This document shows positions 16,999-26,571 of a DNA stretch of 64,000 nt, piece by piece. The translations under genes and the position numbers were made by a program. How positions within the stretch are numbered: position 1 is the stretch's first letter; each line of letters begins with the position of its first letter. The stretch spans positions 1-64,000 of IMG/VR virus record IMGVR_UViG_3300031787_000016. One strand, 5' to 3'. The notes under the pieces were generated by a model. It did no database searches, was not told the DNA's origin, and saw nothing but the letters and a program-made list of their open reading frames with translations. Source of the DNA: a virus.

Positions 16999-17427
16999 TT
17001 ATCTTGAAACTATTAAACCGCTTAAAGTTGGACTATTGTAAGTGCTGTAAAAAGCATCTTGAGAAGGCGTATAAGGAGAGGGTACAAATCTATACCTAAT
17101 TGTAGCATTGTAGGTATAGCTGTAGACTGAGCCACCTACAATATTCTCTACAAATGTAGGAGCAGTGTCCCAAGTGCTTACATAGTAAATCCAAGTGTTT
17201 AAAGTTGCTTCTTGCCCTTTCAAACTTTGAAGCCACTCCTGCTCAGTACCAACAAAACCGTTTATCAAGGCTATAGTATAAGCACTAAGACCACTAACTC
17301 CTAAAGATGCTACTGTAACTCGTATGTTAGTTGCTAATGACTCTGAAACAAGAATACGAAACTGATTTATATTTTCAGTTGCAGTTATTCTATATTCTTG
17401 AGTGGTTTGATTTACTGTTACTCTCAT
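16999..17427 (-). CDS. Structural-type protein, unknown
   Basis: 142 residues. N-terminal half beta-rich (TVNQTTQEYRITATENINQF); the middle has GFVGTEQEWLQSLKGQEA, a motif often found at the shaft start of phage fibre proteins. The stop of the upstream gene overlaps its ATG (TAATG). Probably a fibre or attachment protein. Confidence 0.65.
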   Translation of the reverse strand: MRVTVNQTTQEYRITATENINQFRILVSESLATNIRVTVASLGVSGLSAYTIALINGFVGTEQEWLQSLKGQEATLNTWIYYVSTWDTAPTFVENIVGGSVYSYTYNATIRYRFVPSPYTPSQDAFYSTYNSPTLSGLIVSR

Positions 17428-17783
17428 TATGTTATATCAGGTAAAATAGTCCACACTAACGGGTTAGCACCGTCTGTAATAGTGGTAACTCGTCCATCAG
17501 GAGCAGTCATTTCTATACCAAATATGTAGCGTTGAGGATTGTATTGTATAACTTGAGGCATAAAATATATCTTGCCATTTGTAGGTACTGGACAAGTGAT
17601 TTTATCATTAGTAGTACTAAATTCCCAAATTACAGAACCTTGAGGGCTAGTTTTAAATTTGGCAGAAAAAGAATAGCCAGTTAAGTCCATGTCAGAATAT
17701 ATGCCATTATTTTCAGTCTCGAAGTGAAACTCAACTCCGTCCCAAGTGTCGCCCTTTTTGTGCGGTTTTATTGTGTCAGCCAT
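17427..17783 (-). CDS. Ig-like baseplate/fibre N-terminal-type protein
   Basis: 118 residues. The sequence GDTWDGVEFHFETENNG, DLTGYSFSAKFK, GKIYFMP and YIFGIEMTAPDGRV resembles the Ig-like N-terminal domain of baseplate upper proteins (BppU-like). First gene of the minus-strand fibre operon. A TTTTCTGC octamer (17784-17791) directly abuts the start codon. A TATACT hexamer near 17810 on the minus strand may be the promoter. Confidence 0.55.
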   Translation of the reverse strand: MADTIKPHKKGDTWDGVEFHFETENNGIYSDMDLTGYSFSAKFKTSPQGSVIWEFSTTNDKITCPVPTNGKIYFMPQVIQYNPQRYIFGIEMTAPDGRVTTITDGANPLVWTILPDIT

Positions 17784-17923
17784 TTTTCTGCGCTTATCTA
17801 TATCTATTAAGTATAGACCACAAGCTAGTTCGCGGCTTAAACAACGTAAACTAAGGATTCCAGACCTCTAAAGTAAAATTAGAAATCCGAAACCCTTACT
17901 GTAAGCTAATTGTGTGTTCGCGG

Positions 17924-18601
17924 CTAGATTGCGGGAAGTAAGTTTTGGTCTAGGAACCCCATGAGTTTGTCGCCAGAATCTTTAACTGAATTAACAGCCT
18001 TCCACTTTTTTGCGTCTGGGTTGCGAGACAGTTGCAATTTTTCAAAATCTTCAAGTAGAGACACAATAGTTACTTCATCAGCAGTTAGACCATTTTTACG
18101 GGTTTCAATACCCACAAGCTTGTTATTGTGTTTGTTGACAGTAGCAAAGTGCATATCTTCACATTCACGACCTCGAAGTTCGCCCATGAGTCCATGATAT
18201 TTTTCAAGTTGCTTTTGTCTCGCAACTGATTTAGTGTTGTGACGAGTAATTGCTTCAAGGTCATCACTACGTTCAACGATAGAGTCTGCAAGAGACATAT
18301 CAGCTTTTAGGTAAGCCGCAAAAGTCTGCTTGACAAAAACCTCAAAATCTGGACTGAGCCATTCTGCAATTTTAATTGCCAGAAGGGGATGAACCCATGT
18401 ACCGCCTCCTTTTCCACGTTTAGTTTCTATAAGGTTGGGTTTGGCAACCTTTAGATTTAATGATAGAGACTCAATGAAATTGATAGCTTCTGCAAGGTGC
18501 ATGAATTGCGCCCATTTTTTATCAAATTTTTTACACCACAAAGTTACATTGACGTAATCATCGGAAACACGCTGAGATTGTGAAATTAATTCTGAGAACA
18601 T
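17924..18601 (-). CDS. KilA-N domain DNA-binding protein (copy 2)
   Basis: 225 residues from ATG 18601 (an upstream in-frame start at 18664 lies inside the promoter). Same architecture as the gene at 2813: YVNVTLWCKKF, GGGTWVHPLLAIKIAEWLSP, then a conserved C-terminal half (HFATVNKHNNKLVGIETRK). Probably regulates DNA or transcription. Divergent from the gene at 18701, sharing a ~100-base control region with direct repeats. Confidence 0.88.
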   Translation of the reverse strand: MFSELISQSQRVSDDYVNVTLWCKKFDKKWAQFMHLAEAINFIESLSLNLKVAKPNLIETKRGKGGGTWVHPLLAIKIAEWLSPDFEVFVKQTFAAYLKADMSLADSIVERSDDLEAITRHNTKSVARQKQLEKYHGLMGELRGRECEDMHFATVNKHNNKLVGIETRKNGLTADEVTIVSLLEDFEKLQLSRNPDAKKWKAVNSVKDSGDKLMGFLDQNLLPAI

Positions 18602-18700
18602 AATATAGGTTAGGAAATTATTTACTACATATTTATTATACACTAAATATTTACTACACGACAATTATGCTATAGTAATTTCTAGTGAATAGTGAAAAAC
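18602..18700. promoter_or_regulatory. Divergent control region with ATTTACTACA repeats
   Basis: Direct repeats ATTTACTACA at 18620-18629 and 18649-18658 flank TGTATAATAAATA (minus strand), a likely -10 for the KilA-N gene. The same 13-mer occurs in the RHH/GIY-YIG operators. On the plus strand TATGCTATAGT (18666-18676) is an extended -10 for 18701. Confidence 0.55.
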
Positions 18701-18976
18701 ATGAAAAAGTTAGAAATTCTAGAAATGTATCTAGAGAGTTGTTTAGGTGTTGTTGGGGAACGGAAAGATATTTCTTGTGAAATTGTAAAATCACCTGAAG
18801 CTATATGCCTTACTCGTAAAATGCGTACTAAAGACGGCAAGACGTACAATTTAGAGTTAACCTATACTCCAGAAGAGTTTTTAACTAAGCCAGACCGTAA
18901 AAAGATGCAAAATAGTGTTGATATAAATGTTGGCAGACTTCTTTACAAACTCATAAACCCGCAATCTGAATTTTAG
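18701..18976 (+). CDS. Small protein of unknown function
   Basis: 91 residues from ATG 18701 (GTG 18692 would give 94). Mixed fold: helix KLEILEMYLES, strands ICLTRKMRTKDGKTYNLELT, helix at the C-terminus. Its 3' end overlaps the convergent RuvC-like gene by 26 bases. Control by the adjacent KilA-N protein is plausible because they share a divergent promoter. Confidence 0.6.
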   Translation: MKKLEILEMYLESCLGVVGERKDISCEIVKSPEAICLTRKMRTKDGKTYNLELTYTPEEFLTKPDRKKMQNSVDINVGRLLYKLINPQSEF

Positions 18977-19436
18977 TTTTATAAATATGACAAAGCGCCA
19001 CTGCCGTACTATCCGCGCAGTGGTTATCTCTTAAAGAGAACTTACGTTCTGGGAATACTTTTTCAACTGCATCAATCACCTGTTGCTTATCTGCCCCACC
19101 TCCTGATGTGACCGCTTTCTTAACTTCAGTTGGCTTATAACAAAATTCAGCTAACTCATACTTATACGATAAATATCTCAGCAAACCAATTACCTGATTC
19201 AACTTTGCCCCAGTTGCACCCTTCATCACAGGGTCTTCAAAAATGTAAGTGTCTGGCTGATATTGTTTAACTAATTGCTTGAAATGTGTCGCTATTTCAT
19301 TTAAATTTTCAGATATAGTCTTGCCAGTTGTAACAAAATTTTCAGCGTACAGTAACTTAAGACTCTCTTTTTCTGCCTGTATCACAGAGAAACCGAGATT
19401 CCTGAAGCCGATATCGCAAGCTAGATAAATGGTCAT
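18951..19436 (-). CDS. ruvC: RuvC-like Holliday-junction resolvase
   Basis: 161 residues, the usual RuvC length. RNase H fold: first catalytic Asp in YLACDIGFRNLGF (residue ~8), Glu in YIFEDP (~67), and C-terminal acidic residues in DNHCADSTAVALCH (~138-142). GGGADKQQV matches the substrate loop before the last helix. It should resolve four-way junctions in phage recombination or packaging. Single gene, divergent from 19471. Confidence 0.85.
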   Translation of the reverse strand: MTIYLACDIGFRNLGFSVIQAEKESLKLLYAENFVTTGKTISENLNEIATHFKQLVKQYQPDTYIFEDPVMKGATGAKLNQVIGLLRYLSYKYELAEFCYKPTEVKKAVTSGGGADKQQVIDAVEKVFPERKFSLRDNHCADSTAVALCHIYKTKIQIAGL

Positions 19437-19470
19437 AATAGTAAAATATAAATAATACTAAGCCTAACAC

Positions 19471-20376
19471 ATGACATTATCCCTAGATTATATCGAGACA
19501 AATTCACTTCCATGCCGTAGTTACTTGGACTTTACCAATATGGCTTATACATCTATTGTTGGGTCAACCTTCACTCAGCTAAACCTTACTGGCAACACAG
19601 ATTACGACTTCATTTCTACAGGCGCACTAAACTTTCCTATACGTGGTGCTCAAGGCATGACCTTCACTTCTACCCAGAAACTATTTCCTCGCGTCTCAGG
19701 CATCATTTCTGGTGCTTCCAGCTATTCTCTGCTCATCGTATCAAAAAACTCTAACAACTCACTGCTAAAAGTAGGTAAAATCAATCCAAATCTGCCCAAA
19801 CTATTAGAAATTGACTACACATCTACAAACTTTGCTCAAAACTACTCTCGACTTAACGTTGCTGACCGAGAATTAGCTTTTGGCGACCTCGAAACTACAC
19901 AAGTTTGCCTACTTTCACATGATGTTGTTACTGGAATGACCAACACATCGATAAATTTAGCTGATTTCCAACAAAATACCAAGCTTGATGCTGGATATAT
20001 GTTACCAAATTTATCTTCGTTTGTTTTAGGAGAAGGATTTGGGGGTGAGTTGCTTAATTTCTTGCTTTTTGTGCCAGCTATTGAAAATGTACATCTTTTA
20101 GAGCTTGGAAGACGGGTATCGGATTATATACCGCAGTCAGAGTTAAAATTTGACAAATTGCTGCTGACAACCGAAAGCAAACTAGAGCTGGCAACTTCAT
20201 CTCTTTCTGCCCCACATATTAAATTTCAATTACCGATAAAAATCCGAAACTTAGAGGCAAATTCAAGATTGTTGTTTAGTAGTTCCTTAATAGTAATTGC
20301 AAGCTACCTATGGGATTCCCTGTCAAATGAGCAGTGGGATGGTATGAGTGAGTCGCTATGGGATTCAGTAGGATAA
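19471..20376 (+). CDS. LamG-like virion protein
   Basis: 301 residues. Sequence CRSYLDFTNMAY, SYSLLIVSKNSNNSLLKVGK and the block VFVLGEGFGGELLNFLLF-type strands suggest a LamG/ConA-like sandwich; the C-terminus carries two repeats of LWDSxSxEQWDG/LWDSVG. Ser/Thr/Leu-rich as other adhesins here. Probably a tail-associated surface protein. Confidence 0.6.
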   Translation: MTLSLDYIETNSLPCRSYLDFTNMAYTSIVGSTFTQLNLTGNTDYDFISTGALNFPIRGAQGMTFTSTQKLFPRVSGIISGASSYSLLIVSKNSNNSLLKVGKINPNLPKLLEIDYTSTNFAQNYSRLNVADRELAFGDLETTQVCLLSHDVVTGMTNTSINLADFQQNTKLDAGYMLPNLSSFVLGEGFGGELLNFLLFVPAIENVHLLELGRRVSDYIPQSELKFDKLLLTTESKLELATSSLSAPHIKFQLPIKIRNLEANSRLLFSSSLIVIASYLWDSLSNEQWDGMSESLWDSVG

Positions 20377-20383
20377 AACTTCA

Positions 20384-21151
20384 CTAATACACAAAGCCGT
20401 TGTAACGACGCACTTTAAAATTGGCAAAAGGGGATTCAGCTTTACTGTTGTTACTTATAGTAGGAGGCAATCCATTAGTTTGATACGTTCCTGCTGGGGC
20501 AGTTTTTAATTGAACTTTCCTACGTTTTTGTGAAAGTGTACCGATTTGTTCTTGTCCCACTCCTTGAGTATTTTGATTAGCTAAAGGATATGGCTGAGAA
20601 TTGCCAGATTGGGTTTTTCCACTTGCATTTGGGACAGTGATAGCCGTAGTATCAATAGTCTGCTGACTTGCAGGGGCAGGTGTTACTATTACCCCATTCT
20701 GAGTAGGCTGTGGTCGTTGAATAGGTTGAGCCGCAGGTAATTGAGCTTGTTGTTTAGGTGGAGCAGTTTGGATAGGTTGACCATTACTTGTAGGGACTGG
20801 TGCTTGTGGTTGAGGCATTGTAGAAGCCGCAGGAGCCAACATAGCCTGATTGCCAGCCTTACGTGCTTGCCAAGCATTTCGTAGACTTGACCCACCATAA
20901 CCAGCAGCGCCACCCAATGCAGCACCACCAGCTACTTGACCTGCAAGATTGCCAATCGACTTGTCTTCACTCCTGAGATAGTTAATTGCACCGACACCTG
21001 CGCCGATGCCAGCACCAAGTTTAGCTGTGCCTCCAGTAGTGGATAAAGCTTTACCAGCCTTAGTACCAAGCTGACCTGCTAAACCTGCCCAATCTACAGC
21101 AAAATTGGCGTATTTAGGATTTGTTGCTCTTGCGTATGCTGAAATTCTCAT
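20384..21151 (-). CDS. Glycine-zipper and Pro/Gln-rich protein with FANF-like termini
   Basis: 255 residues. N-terminal peptide NPKYANFAVDW; residues ~30-85 form Gly/Ala zippers (AKLGAGIGAGVGAI, AGQVAGGAALGGAAGYGG) that could pack in or cross a membrane; residues ~105-200 are Pro/Gln/Thr-rich and disordered; the C-terminus is SPFANFKVRRYNGFVY. A membrane-penetrating ejection protein is one possibility. The FANF-like motif at both ends links it to other proteins in this window. Confidence 0.65.
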   Translation of the reverse strand: MRISAYARATNPKYANFAVDWAGLAGQLGTKAGKALSTTGGTAKLGAGIGAGVGAINYLRSEDKSIGNLAGQVAGGAALGGAAGYGGSSLRNAWQARKAGNQAMLAPAASTMPQPQAPVPTSNGQPIQTAPPKQQAQLPAAQPIQRPQPTQNGVIVTPAPASQQTIDTTAITVPNASGKTQSGNSQPYPLANQNTQGVGQEQIGTLSQKRRKVQLKTAPAGTYQTNGLPPTISNNSKAESPFANFKVRRYNGFVY

Positions 21152-21173
21152 AAATTAAAAATATATTGTTGCA

Positions 21174-21576
21174 TTAAGGTAAGTAAACTAAAGAGCTAAA
21201 ATGTAACTCATCTATAGCAGATTGCCATAAATCCTTCTCTTCTTGTGTAAACTGATAGCCACCAATTTGTGTCAATAGTTGAAAACCACTGGCAAGTGCA
21301 GCTTCAACTTTTACTGTTAAAATAGCATCGGTAATGTCACCTCTTGCCGTGTTAATTGTGTTAGCTTCAGAAGCTAATGATGCAATAGTAAGTCGTTGAA
21401 AAATAGGATATAAATCACCCCCCCAATGCTCTGTTCTTCAACCCCTCCCAATCAGGTGTAAAAATTTTGTTATTTACTGTCCAGATTTGACTCTGCTCAA
21501 GCCTAGCTCCACGCTCAGAATCTAAATAAGACTCCAACCCAGCTTTTTCTGCGGTTAATTTATCTGTGAGCGCCAT
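21174..21576 (-). pseudogene. Small virion-cluster gene interrupted at a G7 tract
   Basis: From ATG 21576 the frame encodes MALTDKLTAEKAGLESYLDS and stops just after a run of seven G (plus-strand C run 21418-21424). Reading one base fewer in the tract reopens the frame for about 80 residues (GDLYPIFQRLTIASL through LHFSSLVYLP) to a TAA at 21174. The two parts look like one protein of ~133 residues, so this is a frameshift mutant, a slippage-dependent gene or a sequencing slip. Confidence 0.7.
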
Positions 21577-21616
21577 TCGCTTTTTGCTTTTTAAATTTAT
21601 ATACTACAATAATATC

Positions 21617-22651
21617 ATGGTCAAAATAGGATATTCAATCAGTGACATAAGCGCAATCAAGGCACTCCCAACAGCTTTGCTTCTGGATGGCTATGCGCGG
21701 CTTTGCAGGTCAGTTAATGCATGGTTTAGCTATGGCAGCACTTCTACCGCTACTGCGGATGATGTTTCGGTGTTGTTGCCAGCATCAGGAATAGGTAGAT
21801 GGTTCAAGCTTAAGGCTGATGTTGCAACGAGTGATATTCTTAATTTCAACGAGACGGTAGATGACAGAATTGCGGCGCTCGTACAAAATAGCTCAACAAT
21901 CAGCGCTAGTTATAATGATGCAGCCAACGCACTTACTTTTTCTGTGGTTGGCGGGAGCATTGGAGATTCACAAGTTAGCAGCCTTAGTCAGTCAAAAATT
22001 ACAAACCTGACGAGCGACCTAGCGAGTAAACTTTCAGCAAACCAAAATATTACTATATCTGGTGATGCAACTGGCAGTGGGGCAACAAGTATAACGCTGA
22101 CTCTTGCAAATTCGGGAGTTACCGCAGGTAGCTATGTTAATCCAAACATCACTGTAGATAGTAAAGGTCGTGTAACAGCCGCAACCAATGGTACATCTGG
22201 AGGTTTTGCTAACCCAATGACAACTCTTGGCGACCTTATTATAGGAGGGGCAAGTGGTACGCCTACAAGATTTTCAGGAAATACAACAACTCAACTAAAA
22301 GTACTCAGTCAAACAGGAGACGGAACTAATTCAGCTAATCCAACTTGGCGAACTCTAGTAAAATCCGATATGACTGACCTTGCTGTATTCACATATACAG
22401 TTGCGGGTCTTGTTCCTGCACCAACAGGAAGTGGCACATCTAGATACTTGCGCGAAGATGGTAGTTGGGGTACTCCAAGCGGCAGTGCAGCTAGTATTAC
22501 AGTGCTTAATGAAGGTTCTACATTGACATCTGCGGCAACTAGTCTTAATTTTGTTGGTGCGGGTGTGATAGCGACAAATACTGGAGGTGATGTAACTGTT
22601 ACAATAGAAGGTAGCAAATCAGGACTTTACGAGTGGAATAATTTCACCTAA
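21617..22651 (+). CDS. Tail-fibre-like protein
   Basis: 344 residues from ATG 21617 (the longer frame from 21566 overlaps the promoter, -10 TACAAT). Contains common fibre blocks: VSSLSQSKITNLTSDLASK, GVTAGSYVNPNITVDSKGRV, and TTLGDLIIGGASGTPTRF. These are shaft repeats of phage tail fibres. The next gene starts at its stop (TAATG). Receptor attachment is inferred from the family pattern. Confidence 0.8.
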   Translation: MVKIGYSISDISAIKALPTALLLDGYARLCRSVNAWFSYGSTSTATADDVSVLLPASGIGRWFKLKADVATSDILNFNETVDDRIAALVQNSSTISASYNDAANALTFSVVGGSIGDSQVSSLSQSKITNLTSDLASKLSANQNITISGDATGSGATSITLTLANSGVTAGSYVNPNITVDSKGRVTAATNGTSGGFANPMTTLGDLIIGGASGTPTRFSGNTTTQLKVLSQTGDGTNSANPTWRTLVKSDMTDLAVFTYTVAGLVPAPTGSGTSRYLREDGSWGTPSGSAASITVLNEGSTLTSAATSLNFVGAGVIATNTGGDVTVTIEGSKSGLYEWNNFT

Positions 22652-23040
22652 TGGCAATAACACCCAACTTTACAAAAACCCCACGTACCGAACGTGGTTT
22701 ATTATCAGTAGCTAATACTAATAGAGATGGTACTGGTACTACAGTAAGCTTATTTATTGCACATCCTACTTTAGGGTCTAGGGTTGAAAGAATAACTATA
22801 ACGGCTACTGATACAACAACTAACGGTATGATTCGTTTTTATATTTTTGATGGTATAAATACAGATTTAAAACTGGAGATTACAGTGTCTGCAATTACCC
22901 CAAGTAGCACAGTTAAAGCTTTTACTTTTGAGGTTATTAATTTAGGGTGGATTATAGCTGCTGGAAAAAGTATAAAAGCCTCCACTCATAATAGCGAAAA
23001 TTTTAGAATAATAGTTGAAGGAGGAGATTTCGATGTCTAG
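22651..23040 (+). CDS. Small virion-type protein
   Basis: 129 residues, beta-rich (TTVSLFIAHPTLGSRVERIT, GMIRFYIFDGINTDLKLEI). Coupled to the fibre gene by TAATG and overlapping the next start by 8 bases. Probably a fibre tip or attachment component. Confidence 0.65.
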   Translation: MAITPNFTKTPRTERGLLSVANTNRDGTGTTVSLFIAHPTLGSRVERITITATDTTTNGMIRFYIFDGINTDLKLEITVSAITPSSTVKAFTFEVINLGWIIAAGKSIKASTHNSENFRIIVEGGDFDV

Positions 23041-23860
23041 TAATGGATTATTCGGATTTCCAAAAAATTTAGGAATAGAGAATGGTTTATATAATTTACC
23101 TAAAATAACTACTAAACTATGGGACTTTGATAAACTTAATCTATTACTTTGGCTAGATGCTTCAGACTCTTCCACTATTACAATTTCAACAGGTGTAAGT
23201 CAATGGAATGATAAGTCAGGTAATTCTATAAATCTTTTACAATCAACTTCAACCAATCAACCTACTTATATTACTGGTGGGTTAAATAGTCTAAATACCA
23301 TAAGATTTGATGGTATTAATCATTTTATGGCTTCTGGTACTAATTTCCCTTTAACTGGTAATCCTCAGTTTTCAGTATTTATTTTATATAAGAAAACTAA
23401 TACTACAAAAGGTGTAGTTTATGGTTGGGGAGATGTTGGAACAGCTTTAAAGGCTTTTGGGATATATGATGACAATACTTTCACCCAATATGCTTATGCT
23501 GGCGCTCAGCCTTTCAATATTAAATCCGTATTAAATAACACGTTTCTAACTCAAGCCTATATTAAAAAAGTTGGTCAAATTGCAAGTACATCTATTGCAC
23601 AAACAAATGGAATATTAGATGTATCTACTGGACACTCTACCTCTATCCCTAATATCTCATCTAGCCCATTTTACATAGGTCAATGGGCTAATTATGCTGC
23701 TTTAAGATTTGAAGGAGAAATATGCGAGTTGGTTATAACTCCTATAAGTTTATCAACAGATTTAACAGATAAAATAATAGGTCGCCTACATCATAAATGG
23801 GGAATAACATCAAATCTTCCAAACTCCCACCGTTATAAAAATTCCCCTCCGTTAGCTTAA
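23033..23860 (+). CDS. LamG-type adhesin
   Basis: 275 residues from ATG 23033, preceded by GGAGG. Starts with LLLWLDASDSSTITISTGVS and SQWNDKSGN, and ends GRLHHKWGITSNLPNSHRYK: the standard start and end of a LamG-like domain found in phage and bacterial surface proteins. Likely glycan binding on the virion. Confidence 0.8.
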   Translation: MSSNGLFGFPKNLGIENGLYNLPKITTKLWDFDKLNLLLWLDASDSSTITISTGVSQWNDKSGNSINLLQSTSTNQPTYITGGLNSLNTIRFDGINHFMASGTNFPLTGNPQFSVFILYKKTNTTKGVVYGWGDVGTALKAFGIYDDNTFTQYAYAGAQPFNIKSVLNNTFLTQAYIKKVGQIASTSIAQTNGILDVSTGHSTSIPNISSSPFYIGQWANYAALRFEGEICELVITPISLSTDLTDKIIGRLHHKWGITSNLPNSHRYKNSPPLA

Positions 23861-23864
23861 TACA

Positions 23865-26564
23865 ATGACTTTAATTAAACCTTCAACTACCTACTACTAC
23901 CGCACTAAAGCTGTCAATCTTGATGGTGAATCTGCATACTCAAACATAGTATCGGTAACTACTCCTGCATCCTCACTTGGTATTGGCGTTACGCCTCCAT
24001 CACCTTCTCAACCAATAATAATAGCAGCAGAAAAAAACAGTAGTTCCTTAAAAATAGAAATACAAAAATCTGCACCTAATGAGTACATAAAAGAATTAAA
24101 ACTAGACGTATCAGTAAATGCCGATTTCAGCGCACCACTTTACTCCAATTTGACGTTCTTGCTTGGCAGCAACGTAGTTGGGACAGAAAAAGAAACTATA
24201 GCACTCACTATTGGCGGCTTGACGGCAAACACACTCTACTATTATCGTTTACGCTTCTCTAATGCAACTGGACTTTCGGCGTGGACTTCTGCTTCGCTCT
24301 CAACCATACCAAACTTCCCCATTTCCGATGCTTTAGGCACAACTAATCTCACAGCTATTGCGGCTCGACTTAATTGGGGCAAAGTAACTGACGCTACCAC
24401 TTATTTTGTAGATTTGGCAACCGATGCCGCTTTCACTTCACTAATCCTCAACAATGTCAACGCTGGAGATGTTAGTTTTCGCGATATAGGGTCACTTACG
24501 GCGCTCACTCAATACTATTACCGTGTCAGAGCTTCCGATGGCACAACTACGTCAGCAAACAGCAATGTAGTCACTTTTACGACGCTCCATGACGCACTAA
24601 CTTACGACGAGCAATTCCAGAACCTTGCAACTCCCAATATTAGTAATATTACCGACATTTACCTAAGTTCTTTTTCTGCATACTGGGGCAAAGTGACTTT
24701 GGCGGATAGTTACAGTATCCAGATTTCAGCAACTTCAGATTTTAGTGTTATTACTCAAACCGTAACTACCAAAAATAACTTTGCCAATTTCACAGGACTA
24801 ACGGCAAATACAATTTATTACGTTCGAGTCAGGGCAATTTCTGTATGGCAAACAACTGCATATTCAGCTACTCAAATTGTCGCTACTCTTTCACTTAACT
24901 CGTCACTGAATCCTCCACAATTACTAACTCCAACAACAATCACTTCTCGAAGCATTTTGTTTCAGTGGGTTTTACGCAGTTACGCCAACCGTTATTTATT
25001 TGAATTAAGTACTTCATCAGTTTTTGCTTCTATTGCTTATTCAACTATTGTTGGCAATGTTGGGTCTTTGCTACTAAATGAAGGAATTAGCCCTGCAACT
25101 ACATACTATTCACGTATTAGGGCGCTCAATTCAAGCCAGTCCTCAGATTACTCCAATTCAGTCACTACAACGACCTCAGCAGCCCTTACAAGCATCACTG
25201 GAGTTGCTACAACTAGCATTACCGATACTTCGGCAGTCATTGGGTGGACTTTAAATGGTAGCTACACAGATTATTTGCTTTCAGTGTGGAAAACTGAGTC
25301 AAATGCTTACTTAGGAGTCAACTTCTATCGTAACAAGAGTCTCGGCAACACCAACACACATACAATCGACCTATTTTTGGAGCCGAGCAGCAATTACAGC
25401 TACACAATCACTGGTAAGACTGCATCTGGAGACACAAAAACAACTGCGATACAGACATTCACCACCAAAGCTGCTGCCCCCATACTGCAACTAGCTAAAA
25501 ATCTACTTACTTGGACGTACAACCTCAACAATCTCGAAGTTAGTACTGACTCTGACTTCAAATTCTTGCTAAAGGGGTATCCGAGGAGCGTAGCAGACAA
25601 TGGCAGCTTCAATGTAGAAAATTTGCTCGACTCTAGTACCAATTACTATATCCGAGGCAACTTTAATGGGGGCATTTACTCCAATACAGTCAATACATCA
25701 GCTTTGGCGGTCTATAAAGGCATAATTGGAAAAACCTCCTTTTCTGCCCTCTGGAAACGCAGTGCTGGAGCTACTTCGTATAGCGTCCAACTAAAAGTGC
25801 TAGATACTGGCAATTATGTGCCTCTAAGTGGCTTCACGTTCCCAAAAAATGTTGGGGATGTTAATAGCTACACATTCGAGTCTCTTTCTGCTGACACACA
25901 ATATCAGGTACTAATTTATGACTCAAACTCGAACGTTTCTATACCATACTTATTCAAAACTAATCTGTTTAGTGATACAGAAGAACCTAGCACTGCATCT
26001 CTTACGATTCCTACAGTAGCTCTTAGCGGAAGCGCTGATTTTGACCGAGCAAGCATAGTGTTAAGTGGTTATTCCAAGTATTTACTCAATTTGGCGCGAG
26101 ATAGTGGTTTTACGCTTGACAACACCTATATTGAAAGCGAAGCCAATAATTTAGAACTGCTACTTAAGCCTAACCGCACATATTATTTACGTGCTTATGG
26201 ATATGACGGAACTAATCGCACTGCTTCGCCATCAACTACACTGACAATCAATACACCTGCTGAGCCGTACACTGAGCTTGCTATTTCTTCTGCGCCAAGT
26301 ATCACTAATGTCAATATAATTGATGAGAGTCAGGCAGAACTAACTTTTTCGCAAGTAAGTAATGCAACTGATTACACACTTGAAATTAGTCGTGCAAATA
26401 CTTTTACTATTTTGGAAGAGCTTAGTGTTACAAGAAGTGCCGATAACAAATTTGTTATATTTGGATTAAGCGGGACAATTCAATACTTTGCCCGAATCTA
26501 CGGGTTCAATAGTAACAAAATCTCAAACTACTCATCTACTGTAACAATCGATACTACTCCATAA
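23865..26564 (+). CDS. Multi-domain FN3 repeat protein
   Basis: 899 residues with about nine fibronectin type III repeats, each ending in a pattern like LTANTLYYYRLRFSNATGLS or TTYYSRIRALNSSQSSDYSN. The first repeat is incomplete: the protein starts at KPSTTYYYRTKAVNLDGESA, the second half of an FN3 domain. FN3 arrays are common spacers and weak adhesins in phage tails. Four bases after the LamG gene, so the two may have arisen by splitting of one protein. Confidence 0.85.
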   Translation: MTLIKPSTTYYYRTKAVNLDGESAYSNIVSVTTPASSLGIGVTPPSPSQPIIIAAEKNSSSLKIEIQKSAPNEYIKELKLDVSVNADFSAPLYSNLTFLLGSNVVGTEKETIALTIGGLTANTLYYYRLRFSNATGLSAWTSASLSTIPNFPISDALGTTNLTAIAARLNWGKVTDATTYFVDLATDAAFTSLILNNVNAGDVSFRDIGSLTALTQYYYRVRASDGTTTSANSNVVTFTTLHDALTYDEQFQNLATPNISNITDIYLSSFSAYWGKVTLADSYSIQISATSDFSVITQTVTTKNNFANFTGLTANTIYYVRVRAISVWQTTAYSATQIVATLSLNSSLNPPQLLTPTTITSRSILFQWVLRSYANRYLFELSTSSVFASIAYSTIVGNVGSLLLNEGISPATTYYSRIRALNSSQSSDYSNSVTTTTSAALTSITGVATTSITDTSAVIGWTLNGSYTDYLLSVWKTESNAYLGVNFYRNKSLGNTNTHTIDLFLEPSSNYSYTITGKTASGDTKTTAIQTFTTKAAAPILQLAKNLLTWTYNLNNLEVSTDSDFKFLLKGYPRSVADNGSFNVENLLDSSTNYYIRGNFNGGIYSNTVNTSALAVYKGIIGKTSFSALWKRSAGATSYSVQLKVLDTGNYVPLSGFTFPKNVGDVNSYTFESLSADTQYQVLIYDSNSNVSIPYLFKTNLFSDTEEPSTASLTIPTVALSGSADFDRASIVLSGYSKYLLNLARDSGFTLDNTYIESEANNLELLLKPNRTYYLRAYGYDGTNRTASPSTTLTINTPAEPYTELAISSAPSITNVNIIDESQAELTFSQVSNATDYTLEISRANTFTILEELSVTRSADNKFVIFGLSGTIQYFARIYGFNSNKISNYSSTVTIDTTP

Positions 26565-26571
26565 CAGAATT

